This document shows, piece by piece, positions 1 to 11,009 of a stretch of DNA of 64,000 bases. Origin of the DNA: Chinchilla lanigera (taxonomy: Eukaryota > Chordata > Mammalia > Rodentia > Chinchillidae). The notes below the pieces were generated by a model. It was not told the origin of the DNA. It ran no database searches and was given only the letters and a program-made list of their open reading frames with translations. The stretch lies in assembly GCF_000276665.1 (NCBI RefSeq), contig NW_004955404.1, forward strand, positions 36,312,431-36,376,430. The letters are read 5' to 3'. A program made the translations under genes and the position numbers. Numbering within the stretch: position 1 is the stretch's first letter; each line of letters begins with the position of its first letter.

Positions 1-206
1 TATAAGAGTAAATTGTTATTTGGGATGTGAATACATCTGTTATATCCGACTAGAAATTGGAACATTTTAAAAAGCAGTTAAAATGTAAAACTCCTAGGTC
101 AAATATTATTTTACTAATTTTGTTAAACTCCAGATAAAAGGAGACCTGAAACTTGTGGAGAGAGCTTAACAGGAACTGGGTTTGACTCTTACCTGAAAAA
201 AATATC
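1..206. other. AT-rich flank, nothing recognised
   Basis: No gene, SINE or LTR is recognisable here. The sequence is A-rich without tandem structure. Confidence 0.5.
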
Positions 207-310
207 AAAGAGATGAATGAAAGAAGAAAGAAAAGGGAAGGGAGGAAGTGCTGATGTAATGGGAGAAGATGAGGGAGAGGAGGGGAAAAAGGGATGATAA
301 GAAAAATAAA
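207..310 (+). repeat. GA-rich polypurine tract
   Basis: About 100 bases are almost entirely purine (mixed GAAA, GGGA and AGGAGG motifs). It may be simple low-complexity DNA or the polypurine tract of an L1 3' UTR, but no other L1 3' UTR landmark was identified next to it. Confidence 0.55.
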
Positions 311-319
311 GTTTTTAGG

Positions 320-425
320 TCCAAGAATATAGCTCAGTACAATGAGTGCCTACCTGGCAAGTGCAGAGTCCTGAGTTTGGTGCCTGATGCCAACAAACAA
401 ACAAACAAACAAACAAAAAAAAAAA
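320..425 (+). mobile_element. ID-type SINE (tRNA-derived), old copy
   Basis: The tRNA-like body shows the A-box core (ATAGCTCAGTAC), the TACCTGGCAAGTGCA arm and a B-box-like segment (GAGTTTGGTGCC), followed by a (CAAA)n and A-rich tail. The body departs from the young ID copies elsewhere in the window at many positions. ID SINEs are non-coding RNA polymerase III retroposons mobilised by L1. Confidence 0.75.
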
Positions 426-847
426 CAAAAAGAAATGATCAAGAAAAACAAAGTGTTTGAAAATCCTGAACCTCAAGCATAAGGCAATGAAATTCCTGAG
501 ATGTGGTGAGGAAAAGATGACCCTTGGGATGGTCACAGCTCACTGTGTTGTGAGAGATTACAAGAATTGACCAGACAAGGGGAAGGCAGTAGGAAAGTGG
601 TAATCCAACTTGACTTAAGAGAAAGATCTGAGTGTTCAAGAGTTCACAAGACAAAAGACAGAAAAGAGAACAATGCACATGGGAAGAGCTAGCAACCTCT
701 GCAGAGCTACCTTGAGTATTAAACAGGGTAGTATGTCTTATACTGATGAGGGGTCCTTGTGTTCAAAATAACTGCATGAGGCTTTGGGAAGAACTATTTC
801 ATTTGATTAGAAAGAACAGTGCCTTGTCCAACCAATGAAAAATCTAA

Positions 848-870
848 AACAAAACAAAACAAAACAAAAA
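848..870 (+). repeat. (AAAAC)n simple repeat
   Basis: Four to five AAAAC units in a row, possibly the remnant tail of a lost SINE. Confidence 0.7.
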
Positions 871-1827
871 GAGCAGAAAAATCTTATGTTTCATGGAATT
901 AGACAAAGTTACTGGAAGGATTTCATCTCCGTAATGAAAATTAATTTGATCTAGAACAAAAACTGGATCCATTAAACAAACCTTGAGAGCAATATCCAAA
1001 AGGATAAAACCATGTTCAAGTTATATAACTACAGCAGGCCTGGGGCCAAGTTCAAAAAGAATTTGCATATTCCCAAGTACCATAAAATGGGTAAAATTTT
1101 CCAAGTCTGAATAGAATCAAATATAATGAGCAATCTGGGAAGCTGAAAAATGTGAACCACAAAGAAGAGCAAAGCTGGTTCAGAAAAACTGACCCGAGAC
1201 TATAACAATGTCAGTAAAGCAAGTTTGAAAAACCATAGTCTATATGTTTAAAAAGTTAACTAAGGCCATGTAGATAGGAGCATAACAAAAATCAAACTTC
1301 CACTTCAAAATTACACTTCAATGTACAATATCTAAGATGAAAAGTACACAAAATGAATTTCAGGAGTGAACAGAAGTCACAAAAATAATTGTTACCTGCA
1401 GACATAATCCAAAACAAAGCAAAAAAGCTTTTCAGAAAATGAAAACCACATCACTGTATTATCTGATAAATTTAATAGGTATAAAATTAGATTTCTCAAA
1501 GGAGTAAAAAATCAAAGCACAAAGAGTTGTTCAAAAAAATGACAGAATTTTCCAAACGATGAAAAATGTAGGTCAAGAATTACAATGAACTCTAAGTAAA
1601 ATAAATGTGAAGCACAATATCACAAAGCATATTTCAATCAAATATCTTAAATCAGTAATATATAAAAAATGAAAACATCTATAAAAATATGTATTATATT
1701 GAAAAGGACAAAAATGAGAATGATCACTTCTCCTTGGTAATGATGGGGATATATGTTGAGAAGGTAGGGGAGTAGTATCTTCACAGTATCATGAGGAAAA
1801 CACAAAAGTATTCCTTTCAAATTGAAT

Positions 1828-1847
1828 ACACACACACACACACACAA
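1828..1847. repeat. (AC)n microsatellite, short
   Basis: About ten AC dinucleotides run uninterrupted. Confidence 0.9.
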
Positions 1848-2425
1848 AATTCCATACACATTATATTTTTGAAACTGAAAAACAAATAATGTTTTTTAGA
1901 CATGGAAAGTTTGAAATAATACAAAAGCTGCAGAATTTTTTTAAGAGAAATATTAAAGCAAATCTTACAAAGCTACAAAAGAATATCAGCTGGCTATGTC
2001 TGTAGAAAGGATTGAAAAACATCAGAAATGGTAACTATGAAAAATGAATAATAATATTTGCATTATTTCTCATATTTTGAGAATTTTACCACATGTGTAG
2101 AATACATATATGACAGTGATAGTATTAAGACTCAGAGGAGAGAAACAAAAGTGTAGGACTTTAAATTGTCAAATTAATATGAAATTGTACATCGTTTGAA
2201 GTATTTTAAAGAGTCTGCAAAAAATTTAAAGGAATCTCTAAGTACCTAAAACAGTAAGTGACTAATAAATCAAGAAGGAAGAGAAAGTTATATTGTAGAG
2301 TCATTTATTTAATCTAAAATATAAGAATAAATGGCAAAAGTGAGTCTATGGAATAAATAGGAAAGACATAGTACAACAATGATCTGACAGTGAACCACAC
2401 CAATAATTCACATGAAACATCAAGA

Positions 2426-2600
2426 ATGGTGACAGGCATCTATCATCCCAAGTTCTATGCAGGCTCAGGCAGGAGGTGCACAAGCTGAGGGCCAGCCTGA
2501 GCAACTTGGTGGGACCTTGTTTCCAAATAAAATAAATGTTTAAAAAAGGCTATGATGTAGCTAAGCAGTCTATTGATTCAATCCCCAGTATAAAATAATA
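2426..2600 (+). mobile_element. B4-like composite SINE (B1 part plus ID part), degraded
   Basis: The left half resembles B1/7SL sequence (GGCTCAGGCAGGAGG, then GGGCCAGCCTGAGCAACTTGG). After an A-rich linker the right half resembles ID (GATGTAGCTAAGCAG, then TTCAATCCCCAGTA). The order B1 then ID is that of rodent B4-type SINEs. Strong divergence implies an old insertion. Confidence 0.6.
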
Positions 2601-2619
2601 GTACTAATGACAGAATAAA

Positions 2620-3610
2620 TATTATTGCTGAAAAAGTAACTAAGCATAAACAAAAATCAGAGTCCTTATACTGAATACAAGAAATGTACTTGAAATTAGA
2701 AAAAAACTGGGCAAAAGTAGAAGGGAAATTATTTTGCATGCTAAAATTAATCAAAGGAAATTTGAAATGGATATTTAATAACAGGATATATCAGATCAAA
2801 GTCTATCAATGGAACAAAATGAGTCTCTTAAAAACCTACTAAATCATAATGTAGAGAAACTAAGCCTTGCGTTTAGAATTGGGAAGAAAAGAAGGATGTA
2901 TTCTTTTGTCACTTTTGTTTAACACTGCTTTCAGTATGCTACTGACTTCGATAAAGAAACAAAAATAAAATAAGTTGAAGTACTGCTTTTATTTGCAGAC
3001 AGAATGATCCTGCATAAAACAATAAGAAATAAAACTGTCTTCAGAAATAATGGCCTTTGAAACCATTTGATGAAATCTAAAACAGGATGGTGAATGTAGC
3101 AAAGCAGGACAGAACCAACTCATAAAAATTAATTCCATTTGTATATATTAACAATAAACACAGAATATAAAATATCAAAATAACATACCATAATAAGTAA
3201 TAAATACTTAGAAATAAATGTAGCAAAATTCATGAAAGACTCATTGACCAAAAAAAGCAAAATTTTGCACATTAATGATCGAAATAGTGAAGAGATACAC
3301 CTTACTGGTGAATTAGAATTTTATTAAGATATCAAGTATTGCCCATTTCATTTATAGATTGACGATATCCCTCAAGAAAATCTCTCCTTATACTAATTGG
3401 TTATTCTCTTTTTGTACAAATCTGCCAGCCTTTTCTAAAAATCTACTTAACAACTCAAGGGACCTGAAATAAAACTATTTTTTTAAAAAAATGATCAAAT
3501 TAGAGGACTAACATTCCTGCTAGCCAGACTTGAGATGAGGCTGCAATTATCAAGATAGTGTTATGTCAATGTCACAGTATAAAATAATTTGATGGAAAGT
3601 AGGTTGATAA
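2620..3610 (+). mobile_element. L1 LINE fragment, ORF2 reverse transcriptase region, decayed
   Basis: The order of recognisable segments follows mammalian L1 ORF2. First comes a segment like the template-binding part of the RT (2880-2950). Then comes the catalytic box at 2992-3012, which now reads F-A-D-R-M-I-L, so the second aspartate of the L1 FADD motif is lost. After that come the 'AATTAATTCC..TATATATTAACAATAA' region and the 'CTGCAATTATCAAGATAGTGTTATG' region of the thumb. Frameshifts and stops interrupt every frame. It is a dead, 5'- and 3'-truncated copy. The call rests on recalled family similarity, not an alignment. Confidence 0.65.
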
Positions 3611-3642
3611 TAGCCATATAATCAAGTTATATTTTGCCTTAT

Positions 3643-3745
3643 AAAATAATATACTTATAATCCTATGTTAAGGTTGTATAAAATTCTGTACTGAGTCAAA
3701 AATAATATACTTATAATCCTACATTAAGGTTGTACAAAATATATA
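3643..3745. repeat. 56-bp tandem duplication, two units
   Basis: The segment starting AATAATATACTTATAATCCT at 3645 recurs at 3701, followed in both units by a TTAAGGTTGTA segment. The units are near-identical with a few substitutions. No target-site duplication is associated, so this is a local tandem duplication. Confidence 0.85.
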
Positions 3746-3794
3746 ATGAGACAAAGCTCATTGTATGGTATATTTCTCCATAATATTTACCTAT

Positions 3795-4143
3795 TGCTAT
3801 GGCTTCTGTCTGGGTGTCTCTCCAAAGTCTCATGAAGTCATAGGTAGGGTTTTTCAGAGGTGTCTGGAAGTAGAGTGTGGGATGCTGGTATTGATTCGTG
3901 GTGCAATGGGATTGAGGGTGTGAGTGTCACCCACTATAAGTAGTCTGGGTAAGACAAAAGGGGCAGAAAGATGCTGTTAATGTCCCTAGCTGCTTTGCTA
4001 CCCTCTATGTGCCGTGCCTCATTCCTCTCTGCCATGTCATCCTGCCGTGGAGCCAGCAGGTAATGGAAATAAAATAAACCTTTCCCCCTTTAACTTGGTC
4101 ATGTTGGATATTTTATCTCAACATTTAAAATGTAACTAAGACA
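3795..4143 (+). mobile_element. Solo MaLR (ERVL-type) LTR
   Basis: A 349-bp LTR in plus orientation. It begins TGCTATGGCTTCTGTCTGG with the 'TCTCATGAAGTCATAG' block. It carries an AATAAA-like stretch (4068-4079) and ends with the typical MaLR 3' terminus (GGATATTTTATCTCAACA...CTAAGACA). Flanking pentamers CCTAT (3790-3794) and CCTGT (4144-4148) look like a 5-bp target duplication with one mutation. No internal region is present, so it is a solo LTR left by LTR-LTR recombination. Confidence 0.8.
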
Positions 4144-4200
4144 CCTGTTACCTGTCAAATGGAGTTCACTCTTGCATTGACTACTGTAAAAAGTTTAATT

Positions 4201-4403
4201 TTTCTCCATTTTTTTTTTTTTGGAAGTTCTAAGGATTAAATGCAGAATCTTGACTTTGAACTAATTCCCCCACCCTTTCATGATGATTGGGAGGCAGGAT
4301 TTGCTAAGTCACTGAGTTGCCCAGCCTGAGAACAAATTTGTGAACCTCCTGCCTCAGCTTCTCAGAGCACTGAAATTATAAGTATGTACCACAATATCTG
4401 GCT
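4201..4403 (-). mobile_element. B4-like SINE, minus orientation
   Basis: Read on the plus strand it shows a T-run (the reversed A tail), an ID-like half (GGATTAAATGCAGAATCTTG) and a B1-like half (GTTGCCCAGCCTGAGAAC, CTCCTGCCTCAGCTTCTC). It is bracketed by perfect 12-bp target-site duplications AAAAGTTTAATT at 4189-4200 and 4404-4415. Confidence 0.8.
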
Positions 4404-4415
4404 AAAAGTTTAATT

Positions 4416-4902
4416 CTGACTTATCTTAAATCACATATTAGACTGAAACATATTTTGAATTTAATATATACACCGCTGACATTTACTTTTCAGAATTTGA
4501 TTCTGAAATGAGTATCTTGTGTCTTTTGCAGTCTTCCTCCTGGCAGCTCACGGGGAAGAATGAAAACGGGAAACGCTTGTAGTTAGCATCTCTGCATGGA
4601 GAGGTCAAAAGGCCTTTCAGTATAACCACAAGGGATCTTTGACTTTTATCTATTTTGCCAATACTAGGGTTGCACTTAGGGGGCAGGAATACTGCCATGA
4701 GCTTTACTTAGTGGCACAGGGAAACGTGATCTGTGCTGTCCTCCCTGATAGCTCCTCTTTGTTTGGTGCCCGAAGATTTAGAACCACTACTAAACAAATT
4801 TTCCCCATGGAAACGGAGTTCATCTTCCACATTATCACTTTGTCCTAGCAGATATAAAATATCTCATTATTCTCTGAAGCAACTTTTACCTTTCATTGTT
4901 CC
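4416..4902. other. Unassigned sequence
   Basis: No exon or repeat could be identified. Overlapping frames of up to about 100 codons run through 4639-5044 but cross into the L1 3' end and look fortuitous. Confidence 0.4.
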
Positions 4903-5600
4903 CGGTTTTTGTTTTTTATTAGTACATGTTTGCAGTACATCTTGTTCATTCCTTGTGCGGAGGAGGTACGTGTACATAACACACCTTCACTCTTCTCTTC
5001 ACCCACATCCCCCCTCCGCCCCATCTCAAATGGGAAGGGAATGAGAATGAGCTATTTCCCTATTTCTTACTATCTATCTTTTATTTCGTTCTATACATAT
5101 ATTTTGGGATTCTCATATAAGACATACCATGTGCTATTTATGCTTGAGTGCCTGGTTTATTTAACTCAACATTATGGTCTCAAGGTGTATTCATTTGCTT
5201 ACAAACGACTCAAGTTTAAACTTCAAAGAGACAGCATAGCATTCCATTGCTTGTAAATACCACGATTTCTCTATGAATTCAATGATGCATTGACATAAGG
5301 TTGCCTTTCAAGATTTAGCTCTTATGAATTGTGCTAATATAAACATGGGTATTCATGTTATTACTGTAACATGATGTGTTTAACTCTTTGGGAAAGAAAT
5401 CTAGAAGGGCAACAACTGGATCAAATGGAAGTTTTAGTTTTAGTTTTCTGAAGAAGCGCCATACTCTCTTCCATGCTGGGAGTCCTACTTTATATTTCCA
5501 CCAACAATGTCAAAGTGTTCCTTCAACCTCACCTCAACAGTATTTGTTGATATTTTTTTCTTTTTGAACACCCTATTACTTGTAAAGTGGTATTTTATTA
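4903..5600 (-). mobile_element. L1 3' end (3' UTR), antisense
   Basis: On the plus strand the sequence reads as the reverse complement of a mammalian L1 3' end. It starts with a T-rich stretch, followed by a pyrimidine-rich tract near 4990-5025 (reversed polypurine tract). Then come landmarks such as 'ATTTAACTCAACATTATGGT', 'AGCATTCCATTGCTTGTAAA', 'TGTGCTAATATAAACATGGG', 'AACTGGATCAAATGG' and 'TCCACCAACAATGTCAAAG'. It is non-coding and 5'-truncated. Confidence 0.75.
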
Positions 5601-6040
5601 GAAGAATATTTTTCCAATGTAAAATTAAATTTCCATTACTAGGGAGCTTCTCAAAAGCATAATTTGAAGTCTTTTCTAAATGTACATTTTGCCCCAAATG
5701 GATACATTCTTTGAAATTTTAACCAAAATCAAAGATTCTGTTACATCTACTCTTAACCCTGTGTTCTCTCACATTATTTTATGCATCTCATACAAAATTT
5801 TTTTCTAAGGGTGATAAGTAGTTTAGTTTATATTCATCAATAAACTGCAGAAAAACCTTTGGTTTTTATAGTGCAACAAATTGAAGGTGTATATATCAGT
5901 ATTCATAATTTTTATGAAAATGATTTCCTTTATGTATATACTGTCCTCCACAGTTGCACATCATACTAGTCATTTGAACACTTAAATTCTAGGATTAAAT
6001 ATGATTATGTAAGAATATGTTTCCTTTAATTTGCTTTTCT
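5601..6040. other. Unassigned AT-rich sequence
   Basis: It may be further antisense L1 but no landmark is secure. No gene seen. Confidence 0.35.
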
Positions 6041-6112
6041 TTTTGGTACTGGGAATCAAATTCAGGATCTTGTCAGGCAGGTGCTGTGTCACTCAGCTAC
6101 ATTCCCAGCATC
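6041..6112 (-). mobile_element. ID-type SINE, minus orientation, old
   Basis: It reads as the reverse complement of an ID body: TTTGGTACTGGGAATCAAAT (B-box side), TCAGGCAGGTGCT and CACTCAGCTACATTCCCAGC (A-box side). The flanks share TTTAAT. Confidence 0.8.
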
Positions 6113-6302
6113 TTTAATCTGTTTAAATTGTTTTTATCATATTTTTCTTATTGAAATATGACAGAGAAGGACACAAAATACATTATTTCCAGTATCTTAT
6201 GGTCTTGACACCTTAAAGAGCACAGTAGATGTTTACTTAGAATAGAATCTGCTTGACTTCCTGCACAGCAGCATCAGTTGAGCTCCATTTGACTATTTAA
6301 AA

Positions 6303-7060
6303 GTTTGGTTAAACACTATTCTGAACGCTTAAATTATATCATGGATCAAACATGCCTATCCAAAGGAAAAAAGAAATATACCTTCACTCAATGGAGACTA
6401 TTTTGAAACAGTCTTCTCCAGACAGCTTGCTAGCCTACTTAGATACAAATAAGTACAGAAAACATTTAGAGTAACAAAATCCATAATGAAAAGGGGTAGG
6501 CAAATAATTATAGAAACAAATTCTGTGATACTACAATTATATATTAAAAGGAATTTATAAATATGCAAAAGAAGAAATAGGTGTCCATGAGAAACAGAGA
6601 GAAGAGTGCTTTTGAATTGTGTTTATAAGATTGCATACTCTTAGACTTATAGTTTCATTTAAGGGGTTCTCAAAGAGATCTTGGTAATTTTCAGTGTAAA
6701 TCAATGGTATATCGGTGGTATCTCAATGTAAATGAGTCATTTAAACCTTCAATTTTTTTTTTCCTTTTAGTAAGAGGATCAAGTTCAGTTGTAAAATATA
6801 GTGCTAGTTTCACACATTATTCTACTTTCCTTAATGAGGGAAATAAGAATTTTCTACCTATGAGAATTAACAAGTAGGTGGTTTATGCATGAAGTGCTTT
6901 TGAAAGGGATAGTGCAAGGTTCAAAAGGAAAATTTGAGGAAAGAAACCGAGGTAAAAATATGCATGTTTATGTAAGTGAGGTTGTAAAATAGAGTCAGTA
7001 AGAAGGCTTGCATTTTGTGTGATGTTCAAGGACAGTAAGGCTTAGAAGTACAAGTGAAAA
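6303..7060 (+). mobile_element. Possible ancient L2-like fragments
   Basis: The block around 6303-6610 (AAACACTATTCTGAACGC, then ATGGAGAC..., then GACAGCTTGC) and the block around 6900-7060 (AGTGCAAGG, TGTTCAAGGACAGTAAGG) resemble an old mammalian repeat with 'CACTGTTCTAAGCAC' and 'TGTTCAAGGAACAG' landmarks. Divergence is heavy and the assignment is tentative. Confidence 0.3.
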
Positions 7061-8246
7061 TACTTAAATGAAGTTTCATGAGTGTCAATGGTGAAAATTG
7101 GCAGAGATAGAGTTATTGTTTTTAAGAGCTCTCAGAGAGGTGATTGATGGACATATTTTGCACCAAGCCTTGGAGAGATCCTTTCATCTGTGTGAAAGTG
7201 GAAGTGAGTAGTATCTTATTGAATAGGCTTAATATTGGCTGCATCATCATGGAAATCACAGGTAAAATTAAAACTAAAATTTTTAGTGTGAAAGCATTAC
7301 ATATATATACGTAATTTATTTTATTTCTGTTAGAGGCAGTAGAGTCCAAGTAGACAGTATAGTATAAGGCTAAGTATGAGACCGTTCTAATCATATGTCC
7401 TCTAGTGACTTTGAGTGCTCATGCTGTATAGCTGGCCTTGAACAGGATTGTAATTAAATAATGATATGCCAAAATAAACATTGGCATAGTCTCTACAGGG
7501 ATATTTCTTTTACACAAAATTGGGTGTAGAATGGAGTTCAGAGAGCTAAGAAATGGAAAATCACTTCCAGGGAAACATATAGATCTTTAATGAATTTTAG
7601 TAAATGAAAATTTTAAATGGCCATGTATAGTTACATAGCCCATGAAGCATTATTGAAAACTAAGAAAAGCATAGAAATCTTGGGCCTCTGGGAATTTAAT
7701 AATAATGCAAATACATGTTCTTAGTCCTCCTTCAAAATATTTTTTCTAACATTCACAGACAGTCTTGTAATATTCTACATTGAATTTCATAAGTGAAAAT
7801 AATTCCTGAATAGATGTACCATTGTATATTTCCTTGGTAAAAATATTTACAGGAAATTCTGGAGAATAGGTTGTTGACATTGTCTCAGCTCACCTGTTTG
7901 CTAGCTCCTAAAAAGTTATGTTCTCTAAATTTGTATGCAATTGAATAAATCATAAAGAAGTATAACAGTAGATGTGTGTTTTTTCCTAAATGAATAAAAG
8001 TAAGAATCATTTTCAATTATGGTAATATTCAATGTAGAAAATTACACAACTGAAAATAAAACAGAAATGTGGCAAGAATTAAGTTCATGAACCAAGGCAT
8101 TGCTGTACTCTTCATTGTTTTTGTCATAAATTATCTTTTATTATGAATTAAAATATAACTTTGCCTTTTAAAATAGTGTATTTTGTTAAAATTTGAAGAT
8201 GAGCTTAATTTTATTTGTAAAAGTAAGTTCACAAGCATCTATACAT
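7061..8246. other. Unassigned AT-rich sequence
   Basis: No exon, SINE or LTR was recognised. A 90-codon minus-strand frame at 7122-7394 has no family resemblance that I can see. Confidence 0.4.
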
Positions 8247-8341
8247 TGCTGGGGACTTAGCTCAGCGGGTCAGTGTCTGCCTGGAAATCACAAGGTCATG
8301 AATTTGATTCCTGGTACCGGAATAAAAACAAAGAACAAACA
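8247..8341 (+). mobile_element. ID-type SINE
   Basis: TGCTGGGGACTTAGCTCAGCGGG (A box), then an altered anticodon-arm region, CAAGGTCATGAATTTGATTCC (B box) and CTGGTACCGG, followed by an A-rich tail. It has the same 3' end as the young copies but more substitutions. Confidence 0.85.
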
Positions 8342-8629
8342 AAGTTTGTATACATTATTCTGGCAGCTAAAATTTGGAAACAAGGATTCCGGCCTTAAAA
8401 ACTACAACTGTGCAGTGCCTTAAAATTGTAATTATAGAAGCTTTCAAGGTATTAGAGCTTTATTTGTATTTTCAAAGTTTCTTTTAGGGAAATATGGCAA
8501 ATTCTTGAATATCTAGTGAGAAAGATCTGAAATCCCCCAAATGTAATTTCAAAGACACTTCTACCTAAAAATTCTGGCATCTAAGATTTTTGTGCGATTC
8601 CAGATTAAAAAGTATTTCACATCATTTTC

Positions 8630-8812
8630 CTTTTATTTTGTTTTACATTTAATATTTGCAGTATACAATATTTACATTCACCTTCAAGAGCCTATACATG
8701 TATTTCACACATTTTAGTTTTTTAATATACCCTTCCTTTCTCTTTTCCCCTCTCCCACAGACATATAACAATTATCCTTATTGTGATTCCACACTTGGTA
8801 CATGTGTCAGTT
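8630..8812 (-). mobile_element. L1 3' UTR, antisense, first half (split by a MaLR insertion)
   Basis: A T-rich start, then ATTTGCAGTATACAATATTTAC and a long pyrimidine-rich tract (8735-8760). This matches the beginning of the antisense L1 at 4903 in order and content. It stops exactly at the MaLR target site and resumes at 11005. Confidence 0.7.
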
Positions 8813-9136
8813 ACTTTTCCTGTTGCTGAGTTGAAATATCTGATACCCAAAGTTAAGAAAAGAAAGTTTTATTTAGATGAAAGTTTTCAGAGGTTTCAGT
8901 CCATAATCAGCAAAGCAGGCAAGAGATGACCGCAGCTCTTTCTATGCCTTATATCCTATCCAAGCAATTTAAGGGAGGTAGCACCCACATTCTTAATCCT
9001 ACTGCCCTTAATCCTAGAAACACAACATGAATCAATCCCAGCATCACACATTGTAGATCCAGCAACTTTGAAAAAGCCACACCTATGACTGTATGAGACT
9101 CTATCAGGCTGTCTAGACACAAGACATACCATTACA
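8813..9136 (-). repeat. MaLR copy 1, 3' LTR
   Basis: It shares with the other copies the blocks 'AAAGAAAGTTTTATTTAG', 'GGTTTCAGTCCATAATCAG' and 'AAAGCCACACCTATGACTG'. It is shorter than its partner, with small deletions. Confidence 0.8.
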
Positions 9137-10032
9137 CCACTGGCTGCCCAGAGACCATGCACATTCCTTTATGGAAAAGTTATTCAGTCCATCTCTAAGA
9201 AGTAGCAAAATCCTAACAGTTTCAGCATTCAAAAAAGTCCAAGTCTAAAGTGTCTTTTCAAATTTAAAGCAACCTTAGATGCCATCTCCTATACAAATGA
9301 AAAGAAAGTTAAACACTTCCAACATCCAATGGCACAAGATAGACATTTCCATTACAAAAAGTTACAAACAGAGGGAAAGCAAGGAATGGAAACAAAGGAG
9401 GACCAAAACCAGCAGGGTAAACACTTCCAGCATCCCCAGAAATATATGGCAATTTGTGAACTCCAAAGAGCTTGGATGACTCCACCACTACAGTGCCCCT
9501 AGTGGTTACAGCTCCCATGGCTTCTGTCTTGGCTAGTTCTGCTCCCTCCTTGCTGTTTTCCTTAGAAATTCCATATTTCTGGCTTCTCCAAACTTTTTGG
9601 GTTTCCACTGTATCTTCAGCTTCACACTCACAGCTTCACATACTGCTTTCCTGGGGCACAATGTCTGGCCTCCCAGGCCTCCTTCTGAAACCTGGATGGA
9701 AGCATTTCAGACCCCACAACTACCGAATTCTTCACACACCAAAACAAGCACCATGTGGATGATGCCAAGGTTTGTTAGCAGCTGAAGCAGTAGCCAGGCT
9801 TCCTTCTATTTTGATTTTTGGGGTTGAGTGCCTAGATCACTCAACACTCTGAGCCCAGTCCCAAGAAACAAATTCTTTAGGCTGCTGCCATTCGGCAATA
9901 TGGTGCTCTGGAGACTCTCTTCTCAAAACAAATTATTTCAACTTTGTAACTCTGAGATTGCAAATGCTGGAATTCTGCTGGCTCTTGTGATGTCCTCAGA
10001 CCATCTTTTCTGTTGTCTTCTTCTGAAATACA

Positions 10033-10263
10033 TTATTTTTCCTTGCTCATCTTTTCAGTGACCAATTTCTCCTCTGTCCCATCTTTGCAGGCCACAACTT
10101 TATTGGCACTTTCATTCTGGCCAAACTCACAACATTCTGCTGGGCTCTTTACTTTTATTCTTGACATAGGTCTGGCTAAAAGGCCCCAACAGTAGCCATG
10201 CCACTGCCTTACCATTAGAATGCCTTGAAGTTTCTTCTGTAAGCTGAATTGGTTCTCTGCCAT
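10033..10263 (-). pseudogene. MaLR copy 1 internal reading-frame remnant
   Basis: A 76-codon open stretch on the minus strand. Its middle aligns by eye with the same position of copy 2 (35133-35246 region) and copy 3 (54400-54520 region), sharing a W-x-G-Y-C-W-G...EFGQ pattern. Family function is unknown to me; no protease, RT or integrase motif is visible. It is the residue of an ancestral frame, not a gene. Confidence 0.5.
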
Positions 10264-10615
10264 TAATCTTAGTCTCAGGCAAAGTATCAGGCATTAGCAA
10301 AATGCAGACAAACTTTATGCTAAGTTATGAAATATATTGTCTAGAGTCCAACATCCAATACAATCCTTCTTCCCAGCAGAAACATCCCAAACCTGGTCTT
10401 TACCAGCAGGATTTCTAACAGCATTATGGTTTTCTGAGCTCTGAACAGAATCTCCTATCAAATACAGCTTAAAGTGTTCCAGCTCTACTTTTTACAGCTG
10501 GCATCGCCAAACCTTTCCTAACTCTTCCCCTTCCCATAAACCAGTTCCAATGGCTCTTAATCTGCAGGGTTATATACAGTCACACCACTGAACCTACTTT
10601 TCTGGTACCTAATTC

Positions 10616-11004
10616 TGTCCTTTGTTGCAACAAAATACCTGACACTCAATGTTAAAGGAAGAAAGGTTTATTTAGCTCACAGTTTATAGGAGTTTTAGCC
10701 TATAATCAGCTGGCTTAAAGACACAGTAGTTTGGTAGAAAGACATCACAGAGGAGAAATAGTTCATGATGGGCAGAAGGTAGAAAGACAAATTTGGGATG
10801 ACCACAAATTTTTCTAGCCCTTATATCTTATCCAGATTACTCAGGGAGAGAAGAGCTCATATTCCTAATCCTAGAGCTCTTGAGCTTAACATTGCAACAT
10901 GAATCAATCCCACCATCACACACTTTAGATCCAGCCACATCTGAAAAAGCCCCACCTATGATTGCATTAAGCTCTTTGGAGACATCTAGACACAAGACAT
11001 AACA
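10616..11004 (-). repeat. MaLR copy 1, 5' LTR
   Basis: A 389-bp LTR containing 'ACAAAATACCTGACACTC', 'GGTTTATTTAGCTCACAG' and 'AAAAGCCCCACCTATGATTG'. On the minus strand it would carry the promoter of the element. Confidence 0.8.
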
Positions 11005-11009
11005 GTGCA

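Larger units (their letters stand above)
426..2425. other. A-rich stretch without a recognised gene
   Basis: About 2 kb of A-rich sequence with no convincing exon. It holds an (AAAAC)n run near 848-870 and an (AC)n run at 1828-1847. The composition would fit decayed sense-strand L1, but I could not match specific L1 landmarks. Confidence 0.45.
8813..11004 (-). mobile_element. MaLR (ERVL-type) element copy 1, both LTRs, minus strand
   Basis: A 2192-bp non-autonomous LTR retrotransposon. LTRs lie at 8813-9136 (3' LTR) and 10616-11004 (5' LTR), with about 1.48 kb between them. Read on the minus strand each LTR begins TGTTATG-like and ends ...ACA, the MaLR terminal pattern. The target duplication is GTACA (8808-8812) versus GTGCA (11005-11009). 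The internal segment has no visible gag-pol of normal length; only a short minus-strand frame at 10033-10263 aligns with copies 2 and 3. The element lies inside an antisense L1 3' UTR, so it is younger than that L1. Confidence 0.85.

Noticed and set aside
4639..5256. Overlapping plus-strand frames of 69-115 codons
   Set aside because: They run into an antisense L1 3' UTR and show no splice or family support.
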